Of a stretch of 64,000 nt of DNA, positions 23,707 through 35,700 are shown in pieces. The notes under the pieces were generated by a model. That model worked only from the letters and a program-made list of their open reading frames with translations, did not search any database and was not told the DNA's origin. How positions within the stretch are numbered: the stretch's first letter is position 1; each line of letters begins with the position of its first letter. The translations under genes were made by a program, and so were the position numbers. Location of the stretch: positions 133,997,785-134,061,784 of the forward strand of contig NC_080041.1 of the NCBI RefSeq assembly GCF_012489685.1. Direction: 5' to 3'. The stretch comes from Lotus japonicus. Lineage: Eukaryota > Streptophyta > Magnoliopsida > Fabales > Fabaceae.

Positions 23707-24884
23707 CAATAAATTTGAATGGTTATTATTTATCCTCTCACTGCTATTTTTATATTACAGACCATATGATATAATTATTTTACATAAATCTGAAATTCAA
23801 TTTGAATTTAGCATAGTTTCTTTATTTTATTACGTTTATGTATTATATCTATATTTTCAAGGTGGGTTAGGGGACATTTTTTCGGGTAGGATAATTGGTG
23901 TGGATATAACCCTTTGCGTGACATGTTGAGAAGAGAAGACTGTTATTGATTTTTCATGAGAGAATGAATTGAATGGGACTTTAATTCATTCTCTTTACAA
24001 TATGATTCCTCAGCATCTTTGAAGGTCACTGCATAATATTAAATATTCCATGGCCCACTGATGATACTTTTGATGATGGTTGGAACTGGGATGGTAACAA
24101 AAAGCGTATCTATTCTTGTGCGTTAAACTATATTTGGTTGCTTCCAAGGTGATCTTACGTTGTCTGATAAGGGACACTGGTCTAGTGGTCTTCCATTTGG
24201 AAACCAGAAAAAAAGATATAAAAATTTCTATGACTAATTCTTCATAAAAATAATACATGGAGATTAATGTTTGCTATAATGGTGGCGCAGAGGGATTCCA
24301 TATTGAATTGTGTGACACTTTGGGTATGAGTTTGTTAGGTTTGCTAGAGAAACCAGGAGATCGCCAATGAAACAATGCAGTGGAAGGGAAATTGAAATCA
24401 GTAATAGGGTTTCAAAAACAAATTTTTTGATTATTTGTTCATACCAAATCTAACAAGTATAGCAGGGAAAAAGTTATGGGTTTTGGGGGTGAGTTATGGG
24501 TTTTGGATTGAGTGTTCTTAGCGATGATGAGAGAAGAAGATGAAGGAAAAAAAGTCGGGTTTGAATGGAGGAAAAAATCAATGTTTTTTATTTTGTTTTG
24601 ATCATTGTATTATAGGAAATTATTGATTTGGTTTCTTCAATGATCCACATAAGCATTTTTTAAAATTGAGAATATACAGGAAAATCCATGTCATTTAAAT
24701 TATCTACGTGGATGAAGAGTATGCATACACATCATCACTTAATAAGTGTTAGTGGCCTAATCATGTGTATTTTAAAAAACTTGGGTTGTATTTTAAATAA
24801 TTTATAGGGAACAAAATCGCAAAATTACCATTTTGTAGGGACCAAAATATATTCAACCCAAAAATAAATTATCAGCCAAAGTTT
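23707..24884. other. intergenic between cullin and the SINE array
   Basis: No supported gene. Short frames here lack codon bias and splice context. Confidence 0.5.
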
Positions 24885-24919
24885 TAATTAACAGTTGAGA
24901 GCTTTGCTCAGTTTGCAAT

Positions 24920-25106
24920 GGAGTTTGTCTAAATGACTCATGATAAAGTTTGGGTTAAATAACCCACCATCCAATCACATTGGAGATAAGTGAGTTTGAA
25001 TTTTTATATTTTATTTATTAATTTATTTCCAACTCATTTATCTCCCATGTGATTGAATGGTGGGTTATTTAACCCAAACTTTATCATGGGTCATTTAGAT
25101 AAACCC
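24920..25106. mobile_element. foldback MITE, Mutator-type, copy 1
   Basis: Nearly the whole 187-bp element is an inverted repeat. The left arm starts GGAGTTTGTCTAAATGACTC; the right arm, read on the other strand, starts GGGTTTATCTAAATGACCC. Both continue into AAAGTTTGGGTTAAATAACC. Flanks are GTTTGCAAT (24911-24919) and GTTGGCAAT (25107-25115), a 9-bp duplication with one mismatch, which is typical of Mutator-like elements. It interrupts the A box of a SINE unit. A second copy lies at 42249-42433. Confidence 0.85.
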
Positions 25107-25309
25107 GTTGGCAATAAGCGTTTTTAGCATCTCCAAGTTGTGGGTTCAAACTCCCTACTGTCACTTTGTCAAATGTTAAATATAATGTTTCAATTTAACA
25201 ACTAGAAGTGATATGAATATACCTGAATTCACTTGTTAAAAAGTTGAGCACGTAGCTCAATTGGCAAAGGGCTCTTTTTGCCACCCCTGGGTTCAAATCC
25301 GCACATTAA

Positions 25310-25445
25310 TGCTATGTTTGGTTGGAGGGAGGGGAAAGGAAAGGGAAAGAAAACACGGAAATCGATGAGTGAATTTGGAAATTCACTCATCGATTTCCGT
25401 GTTTTCTTTCCCTTTCCTTTCCCCTCCCTCCAACCAAACGAAGCC
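25310..25445. mobile_element. near-perfect hairpin MITE, 61-bp arms, TAA target site
   Basis: Positions 25316-25376 and 25379-25439 are perfect reverse complements over 61 bp with only two bases between them. The ends (GCTATGTTTGGTTGG and, on the other strand, GGCTTCGTTTGGTTGG) are flanked by TAA at 25307-25309 and 25446-25448, fitting a Tourist/PIF-Harbinger MITE. It is inserted in unit 2 of the SINE array. Confidence 0.85.
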
Positions 25446-25600
25446 TAATGTTTCAATTTAATGATTAGAAGTTAAATAAATATAAGCTTAGTTCACATGT
25501 TAACCATTAGTTTGCTTGGCTCAATTAGCAACGGGCTTGATTTGTAGTCCTTGAGTTTTAGGTTCGAATCTCCCCACGTAGGATGCAACATTAAGAACTA

Positions 25601-25855
25601 ACTTGCCCGAAGTTTGTCACATTTTTGGAGACCAACTTACTCGTCATAATTCACATTAGCAGTTAACAATTGCGTCACCTCTACTAGTTGACCAAAAGTG
25701 ACAGAGAGATTATATTGTTCAGTATTTGCCATGGGATGCATTCATAGTTTTGAAACCAACTAACTCAGCGTGTACCACCTTCAGGGATCAAAATGACCAT
25801 TTAACTCTTTTAATTTGATTAGAAAATCATACATTGACGCTAGTAAAATGAACTA
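25601..25855. other. intergenic, nothing recognised
   Basis: Short stretch between the SINE array and a Stowaway-like element. No feature was seen. Confidence 0.4.
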
Positions 25856-26103
25856 CTCTCTCTGTTTCAATATAATTGTTTAGAAACAGAATAAGCACAT
25901 AAATGCAATTAATATTGTTAACTTTTAAAAATATATTATTTATTTTTCTATATTACCTTTGAAATGTATTTTTAACTCTCCTCATTTATTCTTTTCATCG
26001 GGGCATTATATAAAAAAACATCACTAAATGTTCCCTTGAATTCTAAGTGAACAATAATTATGAAACAAATTATTCTCTAAGTAAACAATTATTTTGAAAA
26101 ATG
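25856..26103. mobile_element. degenerate Stowaway-like MITE
   Basis: Left end CTCTCTCTGTTTCAATATAA; the right end on the other strand reads CATTTTTCAAAATAATTG and continues TTTACTTAGAG. Both ends are bordered by TA. This resembles the CTCCCTCCGTTTC-type ends of Stowaway (Tc1/mariner) MITEs, but the termini have decayed. Confidence 0.5.
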
Positions 26104-26946
26104 TAGTATATATAATACAAATATAATTTTATAATCCTCAATAATAATATATCAAATCTAATACAAGTATAATTTCATAACACTTGATAACTAATAATTA
26201 ATTAATTTAAAATAGTGTGCGAATTTTTTTTTTTGGGGTACATAATGTGTGTGGAATCAGTGTGACCTCTTTTTGATACATAAAAACATTGGTTTGCTCC
26301 AAAAATATGTTGGTCCAGTCAAGACAGCCCAAATACAGCAACAGACAAACATTTAGTCCTTAAAAAAAAATGCATGATCAACATTATAAAAAAAAGCAAG
26401 AAGACAATGAGTTAAAACCCTAATTTTTAAATTGAGTGTGCTCTATCTTCCAAGGAATGAAAACTTTACATGGTTTTTCAATCTTCTGACAGGGTCTTCT
26501 TCCATAGGGAGAAAGTTTAAGTTAATAGTTCATTGTTCTCTAGATACTCATCTCTCCCCTTCAAAACTCTTTCCTTCCATATTACTTTCTATTTTATCTA
26601 ATTAAGTATTAATAAATTTGTCCCACATGTGGCTATGAACTTGCGACGACAATGACAAAAAAATGATGGCTCAGCAGTTCAACAGTTAATCGATCGAGTC
26701 GTCAATTTTAGCTCAAATTGACCGAGTTTTTCTAGATTCCACCGAGCCCAGTACATGTCTGATCTAAATGTTGGCTTGCATCGACAATATGTCTGATTTC
26801 TGGTTGGACAAGTTTGACCGACCGATTGAGCTGATTTTGATAACACTACATCAATCAAACCTCTTCATTTTATCAAAATTTCACTAATTTTCCAAATCCT
26901 GAATTTCCTAAATTGTTTTTTTTATCCCAAATTCACCATAAATCTC
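26104..26946. other. intergenic, no gene
   Basis: AT-rich. The part at 26690-26850 has 'caattgaccgag' and 'ttgaccgaccgattgag' type words that look like a dispersed repeat. No coding sequence is supported. Confidence 0.4.
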
Positions 26947-27056
26947 AAACATTCAAATAGAAATTAAAAACATGAATGTAAAGAATTGACAACAAGAATG
27001 AAAACATTCAAATAGAAATTAAAAACATGAATGTAAAGAATTGACAACAAGAATGA
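26947..27056. repeat. perfect 55-bp tandem duplication
   Basis: Two adjacent copies (offset 55) that both contain 'attcaaatagaaattaaaa' and 'gaattgacaacaagaatga'. I see no mismatch between the copies, so the event is recent or is an assembly artefact. Confidence 0.9.
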
Positions 27057-27119
27057 ATTTACTTAATTTAAAAAATACGGAACTTGATTAGTTTAACATA
27101 AAGTTGGAAGACCAAAGAT

Positions 27120-27345
27120 CACATAAAGTGCAATTTAACTTCGTTCTCAATCCTCTCCATCAATACAATAACTCCTGGGAGAAGGAAAGAAAGAGAAAGA
27201 TTCCCTCTCGGGAGAGCTGCTATCGCTCTTTGCTTGTTGGCTTGAGCGCGTTGCGTTTGCGCTTCATCTGAATCCCTTGCTTGTTCGGGTCCCTTCACTT
27301 GAGCTAAGGAAGAGAGAATAGAATGTTTCATTTCGTGGCCGGGCT
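27120..27345 (-). other. GC-rich island, possible organelle-derived insertion
   Basis: Composition changes abruptly from AT-rich intergenic DNA to a stretch with words such as 'ctctcgggagagctgctatc' and 'gagcgcgttgcgtttgcgct'. A 70-codon frame (27119-27331, minus strand) covers it, but I recognise no protein. The style recalls plant mitochondrial DNA, so a nuclear mitochondrial insertion is possible; this is only an impression. Confidence 0.3.
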
Positions 27346-29779
27346 ATGGCTATATTTTTTAAAACATTAGAAAAAAAATGAAATGGAGTTTTTTTTTTGA
27401 AACATCGGAAAAAAGATTATCCATTGAGTCATGTTATACGAATTCCAACATTAAATTTATGTAACAAGTTTTGGTGCGTGAACGTGCCTTGAAATTCACA
27501 ATAATGATGTAGAGCAACATTCCCGTATTTATCAACATAAAAACAAACACACATGAATCAACAATAGAAGACATTCGATAAAGTAATAACAGATAAGTGA
27601 GAGACTTCGAAATTTATTGTATCATTTTGTAAACAGTTTACAATTCTAGGAGTTATTATATATTAATATCCCTTTAATATAGGGTTTTAATACATATACA
27701 CACTCAATTTCTCTTCTATCATATTTCCACTCATTTTCTCTTTCTATCTCTCACTTCTTTTCCTATTACATCACTTATCATATCTCTAATTTCTTTCTCT
27801 TCTATTCTATATCACTATTGGGTGCGGGTGGATTTAGGGTGTGAATACATTTTTCTTGTTAAATATAAGATCAGGTCAGCTGGTAAAAGTCAAAATTTAA
27901 TATTACATGAACAAGACTACAGCAACTGTTTGAAAGTAATCCACGTTATACAGTTGACAAAGGTAAACAAAAAACTCCACCAAGGTCAGTTGTCTCAGTT
28001 GCTCAACCTACAACCAAACACAAAAACCTTGTTAAGGTTTGAAAATGAAATCATAATACCACAAGCTCAAGATGGAGTTTTGACTAGAATGTTATGCTAC
28101 CATACAGCCAGATAAATACAAGGTGCAAACATAAAACCAGCAAAAACTACGAAACAGTAAATCTTTCCTAGTAAATAAATAGAAATGACTCGAACAAACA
28201 ACCCCCCTATCTTTGGTTTTGGTAATTTGTGCCACCCATGCCTGACAATCTTCACATAGATCCTTGGATTATAGAACTTGTATATATCTCATATGGGAAC
28301 TAAGTTTTCCTTTCAAGGCACTTAGAATAGGAAACTAAATCTGTAAATCAAACTTACAAGGAAACATGTACACTAGAGGTCAGTAACATGATCGTACACG
28401 CATGTATATTAGAATTTGTATCCTCACCCCGTTAATGTTTCCTAGTCAGACTTTACCTCTAAAATCAAATAAAGTTAAATAAGTTATTGCCTAACCTTAT
28501 CAAATCTAACTTATACAACACTCATTTATAATTTTCAACTTAAACTTTGAAGTAATTAGCAGTTAACTATTAAATGAAACATTCCAACATGTTTAAGCGA
28601 AATTTCCTCAAGCATTGCACAAGCAATAGCTTACTTTAAGATCATGAGGTATATGCCAATGATACGTAATGAATGAGAAATACCTGTCAGATTCTCGATA
28701 AGGCAGCAGCTAGCTTGCACTGTCTCTGACAAGATTCTATAATGTTTATTTACACATCCATTGTGTTCCTTCTGGGGAAGCAAGAAGAGAGATGAAATGT
28801 AACATTCACTTCACCAATAGAAACCAGAACACAATTTCACAATACCAGGCATACTTGTATGCCTGAGTTACCTGAGTTGAGAAACATTGGGAATAAATCG
28901 CCTGCCACTTAAAAATTCTTGCAGTACATCCCTCCTTTTCTGTTTTCTGTTTGTTCTCTATCAACAAGAAAATGAGTAAAGAAAATGGTTCTACCGCTAG
29001 TAATCCCAAAATTGTACAAGACAAATAGACGACCTGCATATAAGCCGAGATTCAAATCAGAAAAAAGAAATGGTCATAGAAAAATCAAAGTTATCAGAAC
29101 AAAATATGGATCTACCTTTACAAAGAAAACATGCAAGTCCATGCACTATAAAGAGAAATGCTCACTTTAGTCTGACTCTCTTTGATCCTCCTTTCGGTAA
29201 AGAGAGATAGGACCAAGAGGAGAAAGTGCAGTTCCCACTGGTAGAAGCCGCAGTTAATGTAAAATCCACAACTCCCTCTCGCTAGAAGTTACAACTTTAC
29301 ACATTTACAGATTGACTAAATAATAATCCCTCCAAAATGAGAAGACAACAAAGGATGGTAATTAATTTCAAACTTCAAAGTCTATCCGTATCCACCTATT
29401 ATAACTTTTATTTCTAATCCTGATGAGCATCATCATTCCAAACATCAACGCAGCTCAGAATCTGCTTTGCAGAAACTGACTTCTGAATGCCTCCACACCG
29501 TTTCAAAGTTGCCAAAGATTTCGTTCATGTAGACAACATACGGCAACCAAGTTCCCCTGACTGTAAACTGAAACTTCCATTCCATTGTGTATGGCATACA
29601 TTTTGTTACCAGATAGTACTAGCTTCATCCGTTGGCAAGACTGATTCAAGATCCAATAAATAAACCTTGCCATTATAATAGAATTGCGACCATATTTTTG
29701 TCAATGAAGGTTTTAAACTTGATCAAGAAGAAGCACATGTTCTTCACGGGCTAGAATCATCTCGTGACTAACTGGACCT
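27346..29779. other. intergenic and 3' flank of the CW zinc-finger gene
   Basis: No supported coding frame in 2.4 kb. The part nearest 29779 is presumably the 3' untranslated region of the CW gene, which runs leftwards. A 97-codon frame at 27822-28115 has no recognisable content. Confidence 0.45.
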
Positions 29780-32700
29780 TTAACGATTAATAGCCTCTAC
29801 AGCAAGCCGTACCAATCGTAGTAAACCCTCCACATCTTGAAAGCTAAAATCAAGAGCCTTCTTGATAGAGGAGATATCATCTGCATACTTGCCCACAGCG
29901 TGGCTTGAATTAGCAGCAGCAAAAGCATTCCGAGATTTCCTTGAGGCTTCCATGGCATAATTTACATCCTGAGCCTGCAATTGATACATGAAATTAATTC
30001 CGATGCTGATATGCAACAATGTAGGCGAGCATGACAGGTGTTAGTGTATAGGTTTGTTTCCCTTTGGGTAGGATTGTAATCACTATTCGCCAACAAGGCT
30101 TCTCAAATCTCAATCAAGATTACAAAACCATATCATTTGATTTACAAAGCTAACCTGCCCTAGAAATCTGAATAAGGAATAGAATTTGAATCAAATGGGA
30201 TCATAAAAGGATTGTACTTACTGATAATATGAGGTTTTTATTTGAAGTTTTTTTTTCTCGTTGTCAATTTGAACAAACATTTTAGGCCACAAAATGGAAC
30301 AGCCTAGCAGAAATAAGAGTCCAAGTTTTTTCCATCAGAATCTGAAATTACTCGGAAGCAAAATTTATGTATGGATTTTGTTTCACTATGAATTCTATCA
30401 AGTTTACTAGGCTATTTACTCCAACATTTGTTAAGATCATTCCTCTGGTAAGAAATATATCCTTACAAAATTGAGCAACCGCACAAAATTGGGACGACTC
30501 CGTGCAGCAATAATGTGGTTTCCAGCAACTTGAGGCGAGTTGACACTCTTGGATAATGTAACCTTGTCAGGTGCTGAAGAGTTGTTAACATTGTCAACAT
30601 CAGAGGCAGATGATGATGGAGATTCGCCTGACAAATGAAACAAGGTCCAAAACACGAAAAGATCAGTGTTCTATCCACTCCAATTTCATCACCACCATAA
30701 TCTCCGGAGAAAGGTAAAACATGTTTAGATTTGTTAGTATCAAACAAATGAGCCATATCTAACTCATCTTCCTGTTCTAATTATTCTCTTTCACTTCCTC
30801 TTTTCTCATCCCTTAAATTACAGGCAACAACCAAATCAATATGTATCCATGATTCTTCCATATCAAAATGATGCCATAGTGGAAGTGCTTAGACAATCTA
30901 TTAAAATGCATGTGACTTGATAATTTGTCTCTAAAAGATCAAAATATTTTGCACTTGCTGAAGCTAGGTTTATATGTTTATTTATCAGATGCTAGATGGG
31001 ATTGGATAGGATGTCTAGGACAATCAAATGGAAATAGAGGACCTCCGCAGCCAAAAAGAATTATTGCATCATGCAAACACAGTGAAAATTAAGTAACAAA
31101 ATTCAATACCAAGAGGCATAATTTGCATGGCCGTTTGCAACTCATGACGGTCTCTGCTTGCACTAGTGTGTGTAGAATATATTGCCCTCATATATGCCAC
31201 CTCCATGCATTTGTAGGCCAGAGCAGCTGAAGCCATGTCTTTTGATTTCTCATATTCATGGGCACAAAACCTATGAAATGGAAAATATCAAAATGGTTAT
31301 ACCAAAAGGGGAAAAAATCGAATCAATAAAGGCTAAATACAAATCTACGGAAACAAATTATGCGAAGTATGGTAATGAGGTCTTTAAACCTGTTTAGAAG
31401 CTAATATAAGGGTAAAAAATAAAACGATTGTTTATACCAGCACTTAAAACAAGATATCACAGTGACAAAGAAAATTGATGCCTTACTCGCACAATTTTGC
31501 CGTGCTACTGTACATTTGCTTTGCCTGAATCATCTCGCTATGTTTAGCATTATCATTGTTGCCAGATTCTAGCAGAGAGGCTCCATGAAGAAACTTGAGG
31601 GCTGCCTGGAAGTAAAGACTAGTGCTCTCAAGAGTGGATCCAGAATTCTGTACAATATAAACCCGGAGTTTGTAAAATAAGCACTAAGGAGGGCAAAAAC
31701 ATAAAAATCTAGAAGAACGTGTAAAAACCTTAAGACGATCAGCCAGGTGCTTAAGATCTTTAGCCTCTTTCACAGCATTGTTAGCAGCATGGATATAAGA
31801 GTCCCTTCTAATTGGACTGGGGGCATCGAGCTCCTTGGACTTGTGTCCATTAAGAGCTGGATTTCTTGAACCAATTTGCTGAGTTCCATTTTGATGATCA
31901 GCCTTTTTCAATTGCTTTTTTTGCAGCTTTGACAGATCATCAACTTTCGAGGGATCAACTTCCATATCCCCATTTCCTTTATGAGAACCAACTGGTCTTG
32001 GGCAACGACTTGATGTCTCAATTTGAGATCCTCCGGAGGGTAATGATGGCAAAGGCTTCCCTTTTCCAAGTATTACTTCTTGATCAGTTCTTTCCGGAAG
32101 AGACATTTTTGAAGATCTTTCAGTATCACCGTCTGGCAACTGATTCTGACTGGGAGCATGTAATGCCTCCTGTTTGCATAGGGCATCTATACTAACCTCT
32201 TGAAAGTCATGCCCTCGACTTAAGTGATTATCCTTTTTCCTACTCTCACTTTTTCCAGTATAATCTTTCTTCCCAGCATGTATATTCTCACTTTGTTCTG
32301 GCTTGAACCCAGATTTCTCCTGCAACTTAACTTTTCCATCCTTATGCAGATGAGACTGATCTTGCAGTTGGATTGGAGAACAAGTATTCTTGACTTTTTC
32401 TGCAATGGACCCTGACTTACAGCTCTCGTTGTTGTCCTCCAAACCTAATTCCATGCGACTCTTCCTTGCCTGAGAGACATTGGCATTATAAACATCAGTT
32501 GTGTCTTCACCTTGATGCTTAATCTGCTCTGTACCTGGATGTGTCCCATCTTGGGCCATCATACCACCATTAGTACAATGGCTGGTTGTTTTAGGTTTAG
32601 ATTTAGTATCTTCTGACATATGATCAACACCTTTGTTCTGGAAATCAGACCATTGGGCCACGGTGAAAGATTTGTCCCTCCTAGCGGTTCCAGATCGATC

Positions 32701-35700
32701 ACTTGCATGATCATCTTCGCCATCTGAGCATCTTCTTGGACTATCCATGGCAGCAATATCATGACAGTCATCTTTCCCCATAATTCCGCTGTTTGCAAAC
32801 TTATCTGCATTTAAAATTCTCATAGGTGATGACGAAACTGATTCCACAGGTGAGCCTTTCACTTCCTGGAAACCAGCTTTGGTTTTATGTGAGCCAGACA
32901 CCTTAGAAGAGCTTGAAGTGGCAGCAACAGAAGCCTGTACAGACCCCATGTCCCTTTTGAAACAGTCCATGCCATCCAAGCTCCGCTGTGAGTGACTGCG
33001 CCCAGGATTTGGCCTGGATTTATGGTTCTTTGTATGACTAACTTTTTTGTCAGTCCTGCCACTACCTTTACTGGCACTTCGTTCCTTACCTTCAGATCTT
33101 GAATTGTTTGCTTTCTTTTCCTTCCTGGAATCACTGAACTCCTGTTCAGAAATTCTGCTCTCGTGTACGTGAGGATTACCTGTGCTACAAGTTTGAGCAT
33201 CCTGATACTCCTTCAATTTCCTTTTTTTCACATTACCAATGGAATCAAAATTCCCCAAATCAAGGAATCCCTCATCGAAGGAACCTTGACCATTAACCTT
33301 TGTCTTTTCAGCAGAAACTGGCAGCTTATTTTTTCCAGATTTGGAGTCCCTCGAAGACCTCGAAGAGGAGTGATCTTTCTTTCTAGGTCGATCTTTGCCA
33401 ACAGAAGTAGCTGGAAAAGAGCTGCTTGAGCTATGACCCACCTTCTTATTGGTCCCATTCGGTTCTGGAAACCACTCTTCATGAGAAGAATGAACCTTGT
33501 CAGTCTTACCTTTCTTGGATGGCCTTGAAAAATCTTGATCAGGACCCCTCCTGCTTTTCACCTTCATATTCTTAGTATCACCTGTCAACAAATTTCCAGA
33601 AATTAAGAAAATGTTACAGAAATTTCACAAGTGTATGAACATTGGTAGATGAATTAATACGTCATTGATAAGTACAATAAATATTTGGTTCAAGTTACCT
33701 CTATCAGAATTGTGCTCTAGTATCCTCTGCTTACTTGTGTGTTTCTCACTTAGACCATCAGCTTCACTCAAAACAGGGGATTTGTTAACATCATTTAAGC
33801 TCCTACTTTTCACCGATGATTGCAAGTTTTTCTTTATAGAATTAGACAATTGAGAAAAGCCTTCTCTATTTGTAGGATTTGATATCTCTTTCACAACTTT
33901 TTTCTTCCCCTCAGGCACTTCATGCAGATCATTATGTAGCTGGCTTTGATCAGGATGCTGGAAAGTTGCCATGGTTCCTCCCACCATAGCACTCCCCGAG
34001 ACATTTTGCAAATTTCTTTGACCATCAGGAGGAGGCCCTTGGTATAATGCAACAAGGGCTTTTGTGGTTTCATCCTCACTAAAACTACACCTATTCATGT
34101 CAGGTCTGCATAGTAATGCACATACTGTTAGTATATATCATGAACCAACTATTTCAAAAACTTAAATTGTCAGATGAAAACAAACAAATATATTACTAAC
34201 ACACCCTTTTTATGAAAGAAACCTTTGGACTAGAAACGTGGACCATGCATATGTTTGCCTCACTTGGGTTGAAATTCAACTTTTCATTAAAGAATGAGGG
34301 AGGTAAGGATCAAACTCGAGGCCACATGGTCATAAAGGTTCAAATGCCATGTCATGAACTAAATATTACAAAATAAGGACTTGAGCTTTAGAGTGAAGAC
34401 ACGTGAATGGTTAATGGTTGCATATTATACCTCTTAACAATTTGAATCAGAAACACTTATGTACTTCATGTGTTATCCTGCACAATCAATATAAGTAGTT
34501 CCCAATTCTTGTTATATTTTAACAAGCAATCTAGTTTCTTTAGCAAAATAAGGACTTGAGCTTTAGAGTGAAGACACGTGAATGGTTAATGGTTGCATAT
34601 TATACCTCTTAACAATTTGAATCAGAAACACTTATGTACTTCATGTGTTATCCTGCACAATCAATATAAGTAGTTCCCAATTCTTGTTATATTTTAACAA
34701 GCAATCTAGTTTCTTTAGCACTCTCTTTTTCTTATTGTTATATTTAAGGCACAAGCACATGGACAATAGGTGGCCAGGTGGAGGATCAAACCACCGACAT
34801 CAGCATCACACCCTAACCTTAGAAGACTCTGACTAGTTCCAATTGAACTACAAGCTCAATACTGCTTAGCATGTTCATTATGGAAACATATTTAAAATTT
34901 TAATCATTGAGTTAAACTTACAGCCAGTTAAGCATACTACACAGCCACTTTTCAGGTAGGTTATCAGGATTTGTGCCAACAGGAAGAAGCCGCCATTTAT
35001 GACACCTGTCACACTGTACCCAATTATCTTCCTTCTCATGAGGCAGCATTAGAGGAATCCCTTTCCCATTCGCTGCATTAGTACTATGTGCATTTCCAAT
35101 GCCCCAGACATTTGCGGTTGATTTAGGGTATACTTCGGCTATTAATTGCTTATCAACTTTCTTACCACCTGATCTCTCCTTTGCTCCACAATTAGTTGGG
35201 GGTGTTCTCCTATCAACCACCTCAGATTCTTTCTGTTTATCATTATAAGGGGTTTCCTGTGAATCAATTATGTCCTCATCTTCTTCCAATTCCCCAAAGA
35301 AATCTCTATAAGTATCTTTAACTTTTCCAATACCCTTTTGTACTTTGACACCTTCAGTTTCATTTTTTGATGCAGAACTATCATCAGAATTCTTTTTTAT
35401 TTTGGACACCAAAGAGGATCCAACCTTGATGTTCTCTTTTTCCCTCTCTATAACCAGGGTGCCTTGACTTCCCTTCGACTTCTTCCCCCCAGGAAATGGA
35501 TGTTCTGTCTCGACAGGTAATGTCAGACTGTCTTGATCACACGGGCTACCTCTCTGATTAGCCTTCTTAGAAGGCTCTATGCACTCAATGTTTGAAACTG
35601 TTCTAACTTTGGTAACATTAGATTCAGCTATTGTTGAGTTGCAACTTTTTTCTCCTGGATGATTTTCTTTCACACCACTAAATGATAAGTCATCAAGGGA

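Larger units (their letters stand above)
24885..25600 (+). repeat. array of three tRNA-derived SINE-like units carrying two nested MITEs
   Basis: Three head-to-tail units. Each has an A-box-like segment (gctcagtttgcaat at 24906; tagctcaattggcaaagg at 25253; tggctcaattagcaacgg at 25519). Each has a B-box-like segment (gtgggttcaaactcc, ctgggttcaaatcc, taggttcgaatctcc). The first two units are followed by the same tail (aatgtttcaatttaa, aagttgag or equivalent). One MITE sits inside the A box of unit 1 and another sits 3' of the B box of unit 2. No unit can fold as a functional tRNA. Confidence 0.7.

Noticed and set aside
25253..25300. tRNA-like A and B boxes suggesting a tRNA gene
   Set aside because: No cloverleaf can be formed and the unit is repeated with SINE-like tails, so it is a SINE.
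31866..33429. Several plus-strand frames opposite the CW gene
   Set aside because: Antisense shadows of a long exon with strong codon continuity on the minus strand.
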